This document shows positions 18,501 through 27,405 of a DNA stretch of 64,000 nt, in pieces. Numbering within the stretch: the stretch's first letter is position 1; every line of letters starts with the position of its first letter. The DNA is from Tessaracoccus palaemonis (lineage in GTDB: Bacteria; Actinomycetota; Actinomycetes; Propionibacteriales; Propionibacteriaceae), in contig NZ_CP079216.1 in the NCBI RefSeq assembly GCF_019316905.1, positions 3,140,345-3,204,344 on the forward strand. Reading direction: 5' to 3'. A program made the position numbers and the translations under genes. The notes beneath the pieces are model-generated. The model saw only the letters and a list, made by a program, of their open reading frames with translations. It ran no database searches and was not told the DNA's origin.

Positions 18501-20678
18501 CCGGCGAACTACGCGCAGCGCTCGGGCCGCGCTGGGCGCTCCGGCCAGCCCGCGCTGGTCCTGACCTACTGCGCCACCGGCAACTCGCACGACCAGTACT
18601 ACTTCCGCCGACCCGCCGACATGGTCGCAGGATCCGTCGCCGCGCCCCGGCTGGACCTGACGAACGAGGCGCTGCTCCGCAGCCACGTCCAGGCGGTGTG
18701 GCTCGCCGAGACCGGCGAGAAGCTCGGCTCGAAGATGACCGATCTCCTCGCCACCGAGGGCCAGGACCCGTCCCTCGTGATGAGGCCGGAGAAGGCCCAC
18801 GCCTTCGCAGACAGCGACGCCATCAGGCGCGCCATTGGCCACGCCCAGAGCATCGTCGCTCCGATGCTCACAGAGTTGCAGGCCACCGCTTGGTGGCAGG
18901 ACAACTGGGTGGAGGATGTCGTCAACAAGGCCCCCAGCAACCTCGACAAGGCCTGCGACCGGTGGCGCAAGCTCTACCGGGCTGCCCTCGCGGACCAGGC
19001 CACCCAGAACCGGATCGTGCTGGAAAGCAGCCATTCGCAGAAGGCCCACCGGGCGGCTCAGGCCCGACGGCGTGAGGCCGAGAGCCAGCTACGGCTCCTA
19101 CGCAACGAGGACGACGAGTCGAACCACTCCGACTTCTACACCTACCGCTACCTGGCCTCCGAGGGGTTCCTTCCCGGCTACAGCTTCCCCAGGCTCCCGC
19201 TCGCCGCGTACATTCCCGCGGTGCGCGGAGCGGTGGGCAAGTTCGACGGGGGCGACTACATTCAGCGTCCCCGCTTCATGGCGATCTCCGAGTTCGGCCC
19301 CGGGGCCCTGATCTACCACGAGGGCGCCCGCTACGAGGTCACCCGCGTCCAGGTCCCGCTGTCCCAGACCGGCCAAGGAGTGATCGACACCTCCGAGGCT
19401 CGCCGGTGCAGCGAATGCGGATACCACCACGACCGGAAGCCTGGGCTCGACGTGTGCGAGAACTGCGGCAGCGAGCTCGGCTCCACGACCTACGGGCTCA
19501 TGCAGCTGACCACCGTCTACACCAGACGCCGCGAGCGCATCTCCTCCGACGAGGAGGAGCGTCGCCGAGCAGGCTACGAGCTGCAGACGTCGTACCGGTT
19601 CACCGAGCACGGCAGCCGCTCCGGGAAGCTCGCCGCCGAGATCGTCGCCGGCGACGGGGCTCCGCTGGCGGAGCTTGTCTATGGGGATTCCGCCGAGGTC
19701 AGGGTCACCAACCGCGGGCGCCGACGCCGCAAGGACCCCAGCACCGTCGGCTTCTACCTCGATCCCGTCGAGGGGGCGTGGATCTCCGAGTCCAAGGGCG
19801 ACAACGCACTAGCCACCGACCCCGACGGCGATCCCGACCTCGCGAAGGCCGTCCGGGTGATCCCCTACGTCCGCGACCACCGCAACATCCTCGTCGTTCG
19901 CCTCGCAGCTGCGCTGCCTGATGACGCCGCGGTCACCCTCCGGAACGCACTCGAGCGGGGCATCGAGGCTGCCTTCCAGCTGGAGGACTCCGAGCTGGCG
20001 AGCGAGGCGCTCCCGGACCCCGAGCACCGCAGCCGGATGCTGTTCACGGAGTCCGCCGAGGGAGGGGCGGGCGTCCTCCGTCGCCTGCAGGCCGAGCCGG
20101 ACGCCCTGGCGCTGGCCGCCCGCACGGCCCTCAGCATCGCCCATTTCGATCCCGACACCGGCGCGGACCTCAGCGCGCCGGAGGCCAGGGAGGAGCGGTG
20201 CGAGCGCGCCTGCTACGACTGCCTGCTGTCCTACGGAAACCAGAGCGACCACGCATCCATCGACCGGCACACCATCCGCGATCTCCTCCTTGACCTCGCC
20301 TCCGGCAGGACCGTGGCGTCCTCGTCCGCGCAGACCCGCGGCGACCACGCCGACGCACTGATGGATGCCTCGGACTCGGATCTGGAGCGACGCTGGATCC
20401 GGCTGCTGCTGGAGGGCGACTACAAGCTGCCCGACTCCGCCCAACCGCTGCTCAGCGACGCCGGGTGTCGACCGGACTTCGCCTACTCGGATGCCCGGGT
20501 CGTCATCTTCATCGACGGGCCGGTGCATGATCGCCCGGACAAGGCGGCAGAGGACGCGGCCGTCCAGGAACGCCTGATGGACGCCGGGTACACCTGGCTC
20601 AGGTTCAGCCACGACGCAGACTGGGACTCCCTGGTCAAGGAACACAGCTTCGTCTTCGGAGAGGGAAGAACAGCGTGA
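15513..20678 (+). CDS. Large DEAD/DEAH-box helicase with DUF1998 and C-terminal nuclease-like domain
   Basis: Cytoplasmic superfamily-2 helicase of about 1721 residues. TTG 15513 is chosen because GAGGAGG (15501-15507) precedes it and the product then begins LDVFKVRETVIEDYR, like family members. Domains: Walker A TGTGSGKS (residues 114-121), DELH (about 233), GTSATMAS (about 268), motif VI QRSGRAGRSG (about 1003), cysteine clusters CRECG (about 458) and CSECGYHH/CENCG (about 1300-1320), then DUF1998 with CERACYDCLLSYGNQ (about 1564). The last 80 residues (DFAYSDARVVIFIDG, VQERLMDAGYTWLRF) resemble a Vsr/PD-(D/E)XK nuclease-like fold. DUF1998 helicases are core parts of DISARM (DrmA/DrmB), Druantia (DruE) and some BREX systems. 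It is the first gene of the operon and overlaps the next by 4 bases. Confidence 0.88.
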   Translation: MDVFKVRETVIEDYRAFTTSSIDVKDARLKDHYEQELDADRQWPEPWISLNPAFASGGSVDELVRDGILHPECDPIFRVKQHLEDRGTSPITLHRHQREAIEVARTGESYVLTTGTGSGKSLAYIVPIVDHVLRQPKTPGVKAIIVYPMNALANSQRGELEKFLRNGYGEGNEPVTFARYTGQESGEERDRILKDPPDILLTNYVMLELVLTRPDERARLVKAARGLQFLVLDELHTYRGRQGADVSMLVRRVRDACASPNLQCIGTSATMASGGSSIDQRRTVAEVATRIFGAPVTPDHVIGETLTRATTGRDDDVTGLRAAVRSGQLPGDFDALAASPLAAWIETTFGLTTEEGTGQLVRQSPRRLREHAAPALSDITDEPVPDCHEAIQRCLLEGSEVRHPRTGRPLFAFRLHQFISKGDTLYVSLEPEDTRFITSKYQVAVPSAKEKLLYPLAFCRECGQEYAVVRAVTRAGETSYQPRASRDVSEDSAQDGYLYISTSLPWPVDPIADGRLPDSWVDVDNDPLPAKVRYLPRRVTVDTAGHEVPVGGTPAAFIPAPFTFCLSCQVSYEQTRGRDFSKLATLDAEGRSSAISVISSSMVRALREVPEDELPKEARKLLTFVDNRQDASLQAGHLNDFVQIAQVRGALFAAMKSNPEGLTHEDVAAHVVNALGLDFADYAASPEALYAAKARTERALRELVEYRLYLDLQRGWRITMPNLEQTGLLRVSYESLNDVAADQGLWESKHPALRDAANGHREELCRIIVDEFRKVLAVDVDCLTETGFEKIKRQSSQELAGAWSMPGNEQMAPVGTVFAFASQPGRPRQGLHLTGRSALGRYLRRPNQFPSQPARLTTDEAQQVIHDILSVLSRVGILTQVDSDGQRGHRLKASAIRWNAGDGTSAASDPIRKTLDADAGGRVNAFFKTLYEGVARELRGLSAREHTAQVPPAERENREREFREGSLPLLYCSPTMELGVDISSLNAVGLRNVPPTPANYAQRSGRAGRSGQPALVLTYCATGNSHDQYYFRRPADMVAGSVAAPRLDLTNEALLRSHVQAVWLAETGEKLGSKMTDLLATEGQDPSLVMRPEKAHAFADSDAIRRAIGHAQSIVAPMLTELQATAWWQDNWVEDVVNKAPSNLDKACDRWRKLYRAALADQATQNRIVLESSHSQKAHRAAQARRREAESQLRLLRNEDDESNHSDFYTYRYLASEGFLPGYSFPRLPLAAYIPAVRGAVGKFDGGDYIQRPRFMAISEFGPGALIYHEGARYEVTRVQVPLSQTGQGVIDTSEARRCSECGYHHDRKPGLDVCENCGSELGSTTYGLMQLTTVYTRRRERISSDEEERRRAGYELQTSYRFTEHGSRSGKLAAEIVAGDGAPLAELVYGDSAEVRVTNRGRRRRKDPSTVGFYLDPVEGAWISESKGDNALATDPDGDPDLAKAVRVIPYVRDHRNILVVRLAAALPDDAAVTLRNALERGIEAAFQLEDSELASEALPDPEHRSRMLFTESAEGGAGVLRRLQAEPDALALAARTALSIAHFDPDTGADLSAPEAREERCERACYDCLLSYGNQSDHASIDRHTIRDLLLDLASGRTVASSSAQTRGDHADALMDASDSDLERRWIRLLLEGDYKLPDSAQPLLSDAGCRPDFAYSDARVVIFIDGPVHDRPDKAAEDAAVQERLMDAGYTWLRFSHDADWDSLVKEHSFVFGEGRTA

Positions 20679-23485
20679 CCGCATTCGCAGTCGGAAGCCT
20701 CGTCGCCACACGCGGACGCGAATGGGTGGTGCTCCCGGACAGCTCGGACGACTTCCTGGTCCTGCGACCGCTGGGCGGCACCGACGACGACATCGCGGGG
20801 GTGCTCCCCGCCATCGAGCACGTCGCCCCGGCGACCTTCCCCGCGCCCAGCCCTGACGACCTGGGCGACCACCACAGCGCCCGCCTGCTGCGCAGCGCGC
20901 TCCAGATCGGCTTCCGGTCCAGCGCCGGCCCATTCCGGTCGCTCGCCGCGATCGCTGTCGAACCCCGCGCCTACCAGCTCGTCCCACTCCTCATGGCACT
21001 ACGGCAGGACACCGTTCGACTCCTCATCGCCGACGACGTCGGCATCGGCAAGACCGTCGAGGCCTCCCTGATCGCGACCGAGCTGCTCACCGTCGGTGAC
21101 GCCCGCGGCCTCGTGGTCCTCTGCAGCCCCGCGCTCGCCGAGCAGTGGGCCGACGAACTGCTCACCAAGTTCGGGCTCGAGGCCGAACTCGTCCTCGCCA
21201 GCACCGTCCGCCGACTGGAGCGGCAGTGCATCGCGGGCGAATCGATCTTCGAGCGATTCCCCGTCACGGTCGTCTCGACGGACTTCATCAAGTCGGACCG
21301 CCGCCGCAACGAGTTCCTCCGCACCTGCCCGGACCTTGTCATCGTCGACGAGGCGCACACCTGCGTCGCCGACGGCGGCCTGGCAGGGAAGGCCCGGACC
21401 CAGCGCTACGACCTCGTCCGCGACCTCGCCGCAAGGCCGGACCGTCATCTCCTGCTGGTGACCGCCACCCCACACAGCGGCAAGGACGCCACGTTCCGCA
21501 ACCTCATCGCGCTCCTTGACCCCCAGCTCGCCGACATCGACCTCGAGCAGCCCAACGGGCGCGAGCTCCTGGCCCGCCACTTCGTGCAGCGCCGCCGCGC
21601 CGACATCCGACAGTTCCTCGACGAGAACACCCCCTTCCCGTCCGACCGGCTGTCCAAGGAGGCCGCCTACGACCTGTCCCCCGCCTACCGGGACCTGTTC
21701 GACGATGTCCTCGCATACGCCCGGGAGACCGTGCGCAACGCCCAGGGCGCGCTGGAGCGTCGCGTCAGCTGGTGGTCGGTGCTCGCCCTCCTGCGTGCCC
21801 TGGCCTCGTCACCCCGGGCCGCTGCGCAGACGCTGGCCACCCGCTCGGCCGCGCTCGCCGGCGAGTCCGCCAGCGAGGCGGACGCCCTGGGCCGCGCAAC
21901 GGTTCTCGACGCCGCCGACGATGAGGCGCTCGAATCCGCAGACGTCACGCCCGGCGCCGATCAGGCAGCCGGGTCCGGCACGGCCCAGCAGCGCAGGCTC
22001 CGCGGATTCCTCGACCGCGCACGGAAGCTCGAGGGCACGGGCGACCGGAAGCTGGACGCCATCACCGCGCAGGTGAAGGAGCTTCTCGCCGACGGGTACG
22101 CGCCCATCGTCTTCTGCCGTTTCATCGACACCGCCGAGTACGTCGCCGAGCATCTGAGGAAGAAGCTCGGCAAGGGCACGACGGTCGGCGCCGTCACCGG
22201 CACCCTTCCGCCGGCCGAGCGGGTCGCGCGGATCGCCGAACTGACCGCGAGCGAGGGACCCACGGTCCTCGTGGCCACCGACTGCCTCTCCGAGGGCGTC
22301 AACCTGCAGGAACAGTTCCAGGCCGTCGTGCACTACGACCTGGCCTGGAACCCCACTCGCCACGAACAGCGCGAGGGCCGCGTCGACCGGTTCGGGCAGC
22401 GCAGGGACGTGGTGCGCACTGTGACCCTCTACGGCCGCGACAACCACATCGACGGCATCGTCCTCGACGTCCTGCTCCGCAAGCACCTCGCGATCCGCAA
22501 GGCAACCGGCGTCTCGGTGCCCGTACCCGACAACAGCGATGCGGTCCTCGAGGCGCTGATGGAGGGGCTGATCCTCCGTGGCGACGACCACCGCCAGGAC
22601 ACCCTCGACATCGAGTATCAGCAGAAGACGGACGAGCTCGACCGCGAATGGCAGTCCGCCGCCGAGCGCGAGAAGGCCTCCCGAACGAAGTTCGCGCAGC
22701 GCACCATCCACCCTGACGAGGTGCAGGCCGAGGTGGCGGAGATCCGGGCCCATCTGGGAACCCACGCGGATGTCCGCTCGTTCACGGAGACGGCGCTGCG
22801 GGAGCTGAAGTCCACGCTCACCCCGCAGCAGGCCGGTTTCACCGCGACCACGGCACCGCTGCCCGCCGGGCTGCTCGACGCCCTGCCCCCCGGCCGCGAG
22901 ACGGGGCTCCGGTTCGTCGACGACTTCCCGGTCGCCCGGGGCGAAAACGTCCTGCACCGCACCGACGACGCGGTGGAGGCCATCGCGACCTACGTGCTGG
23001 AATCCGCCCTCGACGCAGGCCTCCCCGCGGAGGCGCGCCCCGCGCGGCGCTGCGCCGTCATCCGCACCACAGCCGTCGAGGCCCGAACCACCCTGCTGCT
23101 CATGCGGTACCGGTTCCACCTCACCCTCCCGTCGCGCGCCGGGGAACGTACGGCGGTGGCCGAGGACGTCGCCACCCTCGCCTTCACCACCGCTGACGGA
23201 CAGCTGACCTGGCTCGATGAGTCCGCGGTTAGAGCGCTGCTCGACGCGACGCCCACCGGCAACGTCGCCAACCCGCGGCCGTACCTCGACTCTGCTCTGT
23301 CCAAGCTCCCCGACCTCCTGCCCCACCTGGAGCAGCACGGCGCGACCCTCGCCGAACGGATCCGCGCCTCACACCGTCGGGTCCGCGCCGCGTCGGGCTC
23401 GGCTGTCCGAGGGCTCGGCGTCCGGGCGGAGAACCCGCCGGATGTCCTGGGTGTGTACGTGTTCGTCCCGGTCCCGAAGGGCTGA
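20675..23485 (+). CDS. SNF2-family helicase, DrmD-like
   Basis: Superfamily-2 translocase of 936 residues. Its GTG start overlaps the stop of the preceding helicase (GTGA), so the two are translationally coupled. Motif I is DDVGIGKT (about residue 120), motif II DEAHTC (about 225), motif III VTATPHSGK (about 265), and motifs V-VI are ATDCLSEGVNLQ and REQREGR-like QREGRVDRFGQ (about 567). This is the layout of the SNF2-like helicase DrmD of class 1 DISARM, which partners an adenine methylase. Here it also sits directly before the methylase gene (4-base gap). It probably moves along DNA to support modification or restriction. No nuclease domain is evident in it. Confidence 0.85.
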   Translation: MTAFAVGSLVATRGREWVVLPDSSDDFLVLRPLGGTDDDIAGVLPAIEHVAPATFPAPSPDDLGDHHSARLLRSALQIGFRSSAGPFRSLAAIAVEPRAYQLVPLLMALRQDTVRLLIADDVGIGKTVEASLIATELLTVGDARGLVVLCSPALAEQWADELLTKFGLEAELVLASTVRRLERQCIAGESIFERFPVTVVSTDFIKSDRRRNEFLRTCPDLVIVDEAHTCVADGGLAGKARTQRYDLVRDLAARPDRHLLLVTATPHSGKDATFRNLIALLDPQLADIDLEQPNGRELLARHFVQRRRADIRQFLDENTPFPSDRLSKEAAYDLSPAYRDLFDDVLAYARETVRNAQGALERRVSWWSVLALLRALASSPRAAAQTLATRSAALAGESASEADALGRATVLDAADDEALESADVTPGADQAAGSGTAQQRRLRGFLDRARKLEGTGDRKLDAITAQVKELLADGYAPIVFCRFIDTAEYVAEHLRKKLGKGTTVGAVTGTLPPAERVARIAELTASEGPTVLVATDCLSEGVNLQEQFQAVVHYDLAWNPTRHEQREGRVDRFGQRRDVVRTVTLYGRDNHIDGIVLDVLLRKHLAIRKATGVSVPVPDNSDAVLEALMEGLILRGDDHRQDTLDIEYQQKTDELDREWQSAAEREKASRTKFAQRTIHPDEVQAEVAEIRAHLGTHADVRSFTETALRELKSTLTPQQAGFTATTAPLPAGLLDALPPGRETGLRFVDDFPVARGENVLHRTDDAVEAIATYVLESALDAGLPAEARPARRCAVIRTTAVEARTTLLLMRYRFHLTLPSRAGERTAVAEDVATLAFTTADGQLTWLDESAVRALLDATPTGNVANPRPYLDSALSKLPDLLPHLEQHGATLAERIRASHRRVRAASGSAVRGLGVRAENPPDVLGVYVFVPVPKG

Positions 23486-23489
23486 AGTC

Positions 23490-26400
23490 ATGGCTGGTGA
23501 ATCCTTCGTCGGTGTCCGCGTGCAGGGTGGCCTCATCCCTGCCGAACTGCTGTCGCGCATCTCTGCTGGCGCTCTGCCCGGGCAGTCCTCCGCCGACTAC
23601 CACCTCGCTCCCGGCGAGTCCGTCCGTGAGGCCGCCAACAGGGCCTGGGCGTACCTGACCGGCGTGTGGGCCACCTACCGGCAGGCCGCCGAGCGGCTCC
23701 CGGAGTCCGACCGCGGGACGAGTCTCACGCGCGAGCGGTGGCTCCTCATCCTGCTGCGCGAGCTCGGGTTCGGGCGCGTCTCCACCACGCCGGCGGGCGG
23801 GCTGCACGTCGACGGCAAGAGCGCACCCATCTCACACCTGTGGGAACAGGTGCCCATGCACCTGCTCGGTCATCGCGTCGAGCTCGACCGCCGCACGCAG
23901 GGGGTCGCGGGCGCCGCCTCCCAGTCGCCTCAGTCGATGGTGCAGGAGCTCCTCAACCGGTCCGACGAGCACCTCTGGGCCGTGCTGTCGAACGGTGTGA
24001 CACTGCGCCTGCTTCGCGACTCGACATCGCTCGTCGGGTCGTCCTACGTGGAGTTCGACCTGGAGGCCATCTTCGACGGAGACCTCTTCGCCGACTTCCT
24101 CGTCCTGTTCAGCGTGTGCCACGAGTCACGGCTGGCGATCCGAGACCAGGGGCTGGGGCCAACATCCTGTTGGCTCGAGGCCTGGCGGAGCGAGTCGATC
24201 GAGTCCGGCACCCGGGCGCTCGATCAGCTCCGCGACTCGGTTCGGGAGGCCATCACCACCCTCGGCACCGGCTTCCTCGCCCATCACGCCAACGGTGCGC
24301 TGCGCGACAGCCTGACCGACGGCACCCTGCGCATCGAGGACGTCAACCACGCTCTCCTCCGGGTGGTCTACCGTCTCCTGTTCACCTTCGTGGCCGAGGA
24401 CCGCGGGCTGCTGCTCGATCCCGACGCTGCGCCGACCACGAGGCAGCGCTACCTCGACTTCTTCTCCACCGCTCGGCTCCGCCGCACTGCGCGGCGTCGT
24501 CGCGGCACCCGCCACACCGACCAGTGGCGGGCCCTGAACCTCGTCTGGGACGGCCTCGGCTCCGTCGACGGGCGTCCTGAGCTTGGCCTCATCGGCATCG
24601 GCGGGCTGTTCGACGCCGGCCCGCTCGACGTGTTCCGCGAGGCGGAGCTCTCCAATGAGGCGCTGCTGCGAGCGGTGCGTCAGCTCAGCCTGATCGAGGA
24701 GGCGGGGTCGCGCGTCAGGCGGGTGGTCGACTACCGCAACCTCGGCGCGGAGGAGCTCGGCTCGATCTACGAGACGCTGCTTGAGTACGTCCCCTCGTGG
24801 GACGCCGGGCGCCGCCGGTTCGAGCTGCTCAACTCGGCCGGCAACGACCGCAAGTCCACGGGCTCCTACTACACGCCCACCTCGCTCATCGAGTGCCTCC
24901 TCGACTCGGCCCTCGACCCCGTCCTCGACCGGGCGGAACGCCAGCCCGACCCGGAGTCCGCCTTGCTGGCCCTCACCGTGTGCGACCCCGCGTGCGGCTC
25001 GGGCCACTTCCTCGTCGCGGCCGCCCGGCGCATCGCCAAGCGCGTCGCGGCGATCCGCACCGGCGACCCCGAACCCCCGCCCGAGCGGATCCGCGAGGCC
25101 CTCTCCGACGTGGTGGGCCGATGCATCTACGGCGTCGACATCAACCCGCTCGCCGCCGAACTGGCGAAGGTGTCGCTCTGGCTGGAGACCCTCGACCCGG
25201 GTCGCCCGCTGGCGTTCCTCGACGCCCAGATCAAGGTGGGCAACTCGCTGATGGGAACCACCCCGGGCCTCATCGCGGGCGGGGTGCCGGACGACGCGTT
25301 CGCCGCCCTGGAGGGAGACGACAAGAAGGTCACCGCCGCGCTGAAGAAGCAGAACAAGGCGGAGCGAGCGGGCCAGGACGAGCTGTTTGCCGCGCCGGCT
25401 CCCGCGGTCGATCCGACACTTGCCCAGGACCTGGCCAGCCTCATCACCGGCGTGGGAGCGGCGTCGCTCGCCGACGTACACGCCCGGCAGCAGAAGCTGC
25501 ATGCCCTCGAATCCGATCCGACCGTCCAGCGACTCCGACTCGTGGCCGACGCCTGGTGCGCCGGCTTCGTTTGGCCAAAGCTGCCCGGGGCGCCGAAGGC
25601 GATCACAGACAGCACCGTCCGATCCATCGAGCGGGGCGAGAGCCTCCCGGCAGACACGGCCGACACGATCCAGGCGCTGGCCACCGAGTACCGGTTCTTC
25701 CACTGGCACGTCGAGTTCCCTCACCTCTTCCACCCCGGCGGCCAGGATGAGACCCTCGGCTGGACCGGCGGCTTCGACGTCGTCCTCGGGAACCCGCCGT
25801 GGGAACACGTGGAGCTGAAGGAGCAGGAGTTCTTCGCCGCGAGGGACCCACAGATCGCAGCGGCTAGCGGCGCCAGACGCAAGCGACTAATCCGGGATCT
25901 GCCGGTCGACAACCCAAGGCTGTCGAGCGAGTTCGAGTCAGCCAAACGCCACCTCGACGCGACTCGCCACTTCCTCGCTGCCTCCGGGCGATTTCCGCTC
26001 TGCGGGCGCGGCCGAATCAAGACGGACTCTGTGTTCGCCGAAGGCAGCCGCCATCTGGTCGCGGAGCATGGGCGGATGGGCATGATCCTCCCGACGGGGA
26101 TCGCCACCGACGCCACGACGCAGTACTACTTCAAGGACCTGGTCAAGCGTGGTTCTCTCGTCAGCCTGTATGACTTCGAGAACGCCAAGCCTCTGTTCGT
26201 TGGCGTGCACCGCTCATTCAAGTTCTGCCTGCTGACCCTTGCAGGGCGCGGCGAGCGGGTGCCCAAGGCGGAGTTCGCGTTCTTCGCGCACGACCCGTCC
26301 GACCTACTCAAGGACGACGCCCGTTTCGAGCTCACCCCCGAGGAGATCCAGCTCCTCAACCCCAACACCGGAACCTGCCCGATCTTCCGCACCCGCCGGG

Positions 26401-26702
26401 ACGCCGAGATCACGCTCGGCATCTACCGCCGCGTCCCCGTGCTGATCAACGAGAACGATCCGGTGAACGGCAACCCGTGGGGCATCAGCTTCATGCAAGG
26501 GCTCTTCAACATGACGAGCGACTCGCACCTCTTCCACACTCGCGACGAACTCGAGGCCGACGGCTGGACGTTGAACGGCAACGTCTTCGAGCGACCACTC
26601 CCCCCCCCCCGCAGGGACAGCCGCATGGTCAGTAGAACGGATGCTGCCTCTCTACGAGGCGAAGATGATTCACCTCTTCGACACGAGGTGGGCCACCTAT
26701 GA
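23490..26702 (+). CDS. Eco57I/PglX-like DNA adenine methyltransferase, N-terminal and catalytic part (out of frame at C11 tract)
   Basis: Large N6-adenine methyltransferase. ATG 23490 follows the SNF2 stop by 4 bases. A helical N-terminal region (about 480 residues) precedes the AdoMet motif DPACGSGHFLVAAARRIA (about 500), YGVDINPLAAELAKVSLWLE and the catalytic NPPW (about 768). At codon 1037 the gene meets a run of 11 C (26600-26610); the current frame then reads PPPRRDS and stops at 26702 after foreign residues. The normal C-terminal target-recognition part follows in the +1 frame (26641-27405). Loss of one C (C10) or gain of two restores a 1304-residue protein, the usual PglX/DrmMI size. 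As written the full-length enzyme is OFF, though the catalytic core is intact. Confidence 0.85.
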   Translation: MAGESFVGVRVQGGLIPAELLSRISAGALPGQSSADYHLAPGESVREAANRAWAYLTGVWATYRQAAERLPESDRGTSLTRERWLLILLRELGFGRVSTTPAGGLHVDGKSAPISHLWEQVPMHLLGHRVELDRRTQGVAGAASQSPQSMVQELLNRSDEHLWAVLSNGVTLRLLRDSTSLVGSSYVEFDLEAIFDGDLFADFLVLFSVCHESRLAIRDQGLGPTSCWLEAWRSESIESGTRALDQLRDSVREAITTLGTGFLAHHANGALRDSLTDGTLRIEDVNHALLRVVYRLLFTFVAEDRGLLLDPDAAPTTRQRYLDFFSTARLRRTARRRRGTRHTDQWRALNLVWDGLGSVDGRPELGLIGIGGLFDAGPLDVFREAELSNEALLRAVRQLSLIEEAGSRVRRVVDYRNLGAEELGSIYETLLEYVPSWDAGRRRFELLNSAGNDRKSTGSYYTPTSLIECLLDSALDPVLDRAERQPDPESALLALTVCDPACGSGHFLVAAARRIAKRVAAIRTGDPEPPPERIREALSDVVGRCIYGVDINPLAAELAKVSLWLETLDPGRPLAFLDAQIKVGNSLMGTTPGLIAGGVPDDAFAALEGDDKKVTAALKKQNKAERAGQDELFAAPAPAVDPTLAQDLASLITGVGAASLADVHARQQKLHALESDPTVQRLRLVADAWCAGFVWPKLPGAPKAITDSTVRSIERGESLPADTADTIQALATEYRFFHWHVEFPHLFHPGGQDETLGWTGGFDVVLGNPPWEHVELKEQEFFAARDPQIAAASGARRKRLIRDLPVDNPRLSSEFESAKRHLDATRHFLAASGRFPLCGRGRIKTDSVFAEGSRHLVAEHGRMGMILPTGIATDATTQYYFKDLVKRGSLVSLYDFENAKPLFVGVHRSFKFCLLTLAGRGERVPKAEFAFFAHDPSDLLKDDARFELTPEEIQLLNPNTGTCPIFRTRRDAEITLGIYRRVPVLINENDPVNGNPWGISFMQGLFNMTSDSHLFHTRDELEADGWTLNGNVFERPLPPPRRDSRMVSRTDAASLRGEDDSPLRHEVGHL
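26600..26610. repeat. Homopolymeric C11 tract, likely phase-variation switch
   Basis: Eleven consecutive C residues inside the methyltransferase gene, at the junction between catalytic region and target-recognition region. Runs this long are prone to slipped-strand errors. The upstream and downstream frames differ by one base, so tract length decides whether a full methyltransferase is made. A homopolymer sequencing error is the alternative. Confidence 0.8.
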
Positions 26703-27405
26703 GCCGGACGGTCAGATTCGTCCGATGGACGAGGCAGAGAAAGATCGGCACGAGCATCCACTTCCCAGGTACTGGGTTGCTGAGGCTGACTCAGACCGCG
26801 CCTGGGGGTCTAGGAAGCCAGCGGGACCGCACTTCGCCTGGCGTGGCATCGCGAGGACGAGCGACGTGAGGACTGCAATCGGAACGATCATGCCGACTTC
26901 ACTCCCAGGTGGCGGCAACTTCGACATGGTGTTGGGAGCTCCTCGGGGACAGCTTGCCAGCTTCGCCGCTGCTTTCTCATCATTCGTGTTCGACTTCGCG
27001 GCTCGTCAGAAGCTGAGCAACATGCACCTGCAGTTCTCTGTCGTGAAGCAGCTGCCTCTTCCGTCGCCAAGTGCCTACGCAAATGTAGGTATCCCTCTTG
27101 ACCGCCCGCTCGCATCATGGCTCGAGCTGCGAGTCGACAGACTCAATGGCTGGATCGCCGACCCCGACGAGCGAGCCCGAGTTAGGGCAGAGCTTGATGC
27201 ACTGATGTTCCACGTCTACGGCCTTGGCCGCGACGACGTGTCGTACGTGCTTGATACGTTCCCGATCGTGAAGCGCAAGGACGAGGCGGCGTTCGGCAGC
27301 TACCGCACGAAGGAACTGATCCTCGCCGCCTACGACGCCCTCGGCGAGGCCGAAGCGTCCGGCACCTCGTATCGCGCGCCTTGGAACCAGGAGGTCCACG
27401 CATGA
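26641..27405 (+). CDS. Methyltransferase C-terminal target-recognition part (separated by frameshift)
   Basis: Codes the last 254 residues of the methyltransferase in the +1 frame relative to the upstream part. It starts MLPLYEAKMIHLFDTRWATY, a motif that in PglX/Eco57I-like enzymes follows directly after the GNVF-type linker, which is found just before the C tract. The rest includes LPRYWV, FAWRGIARTSDVRTAIGTIMP, FSVVKQLPLP and DTFPIVKRKDEAAFGSYRTKELIL, all standard for this family. ATG 26641 might allow separate expression, but in-frame fusion through a C10 tract is the likely ON state. Its TGA overlaps the ATG of the next gene. Confidence 0.82.
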   Translation: MLPLYEAKMIHLFDTRWATYEPDGQIRPMDEAEKDRHEHPLPRYWVAEADSDRAWGSRKPAGPHFAWRGIARTSDVRTAIGTIMPTSLPGGGNFDMVLGAPRGQLASFAAAFSSFVFDFAARQKLSNMHLQFSVVKQLPLPSPSAYANVGIPLDRPLASWLELRVDRLNGWIADPDERARVRAELDALMFHVYGLGRDDVSYVLDTFPIVKRKDEAAFGSYRTKELILAAYDALGEAEASGTSYRAPWNQEVHA

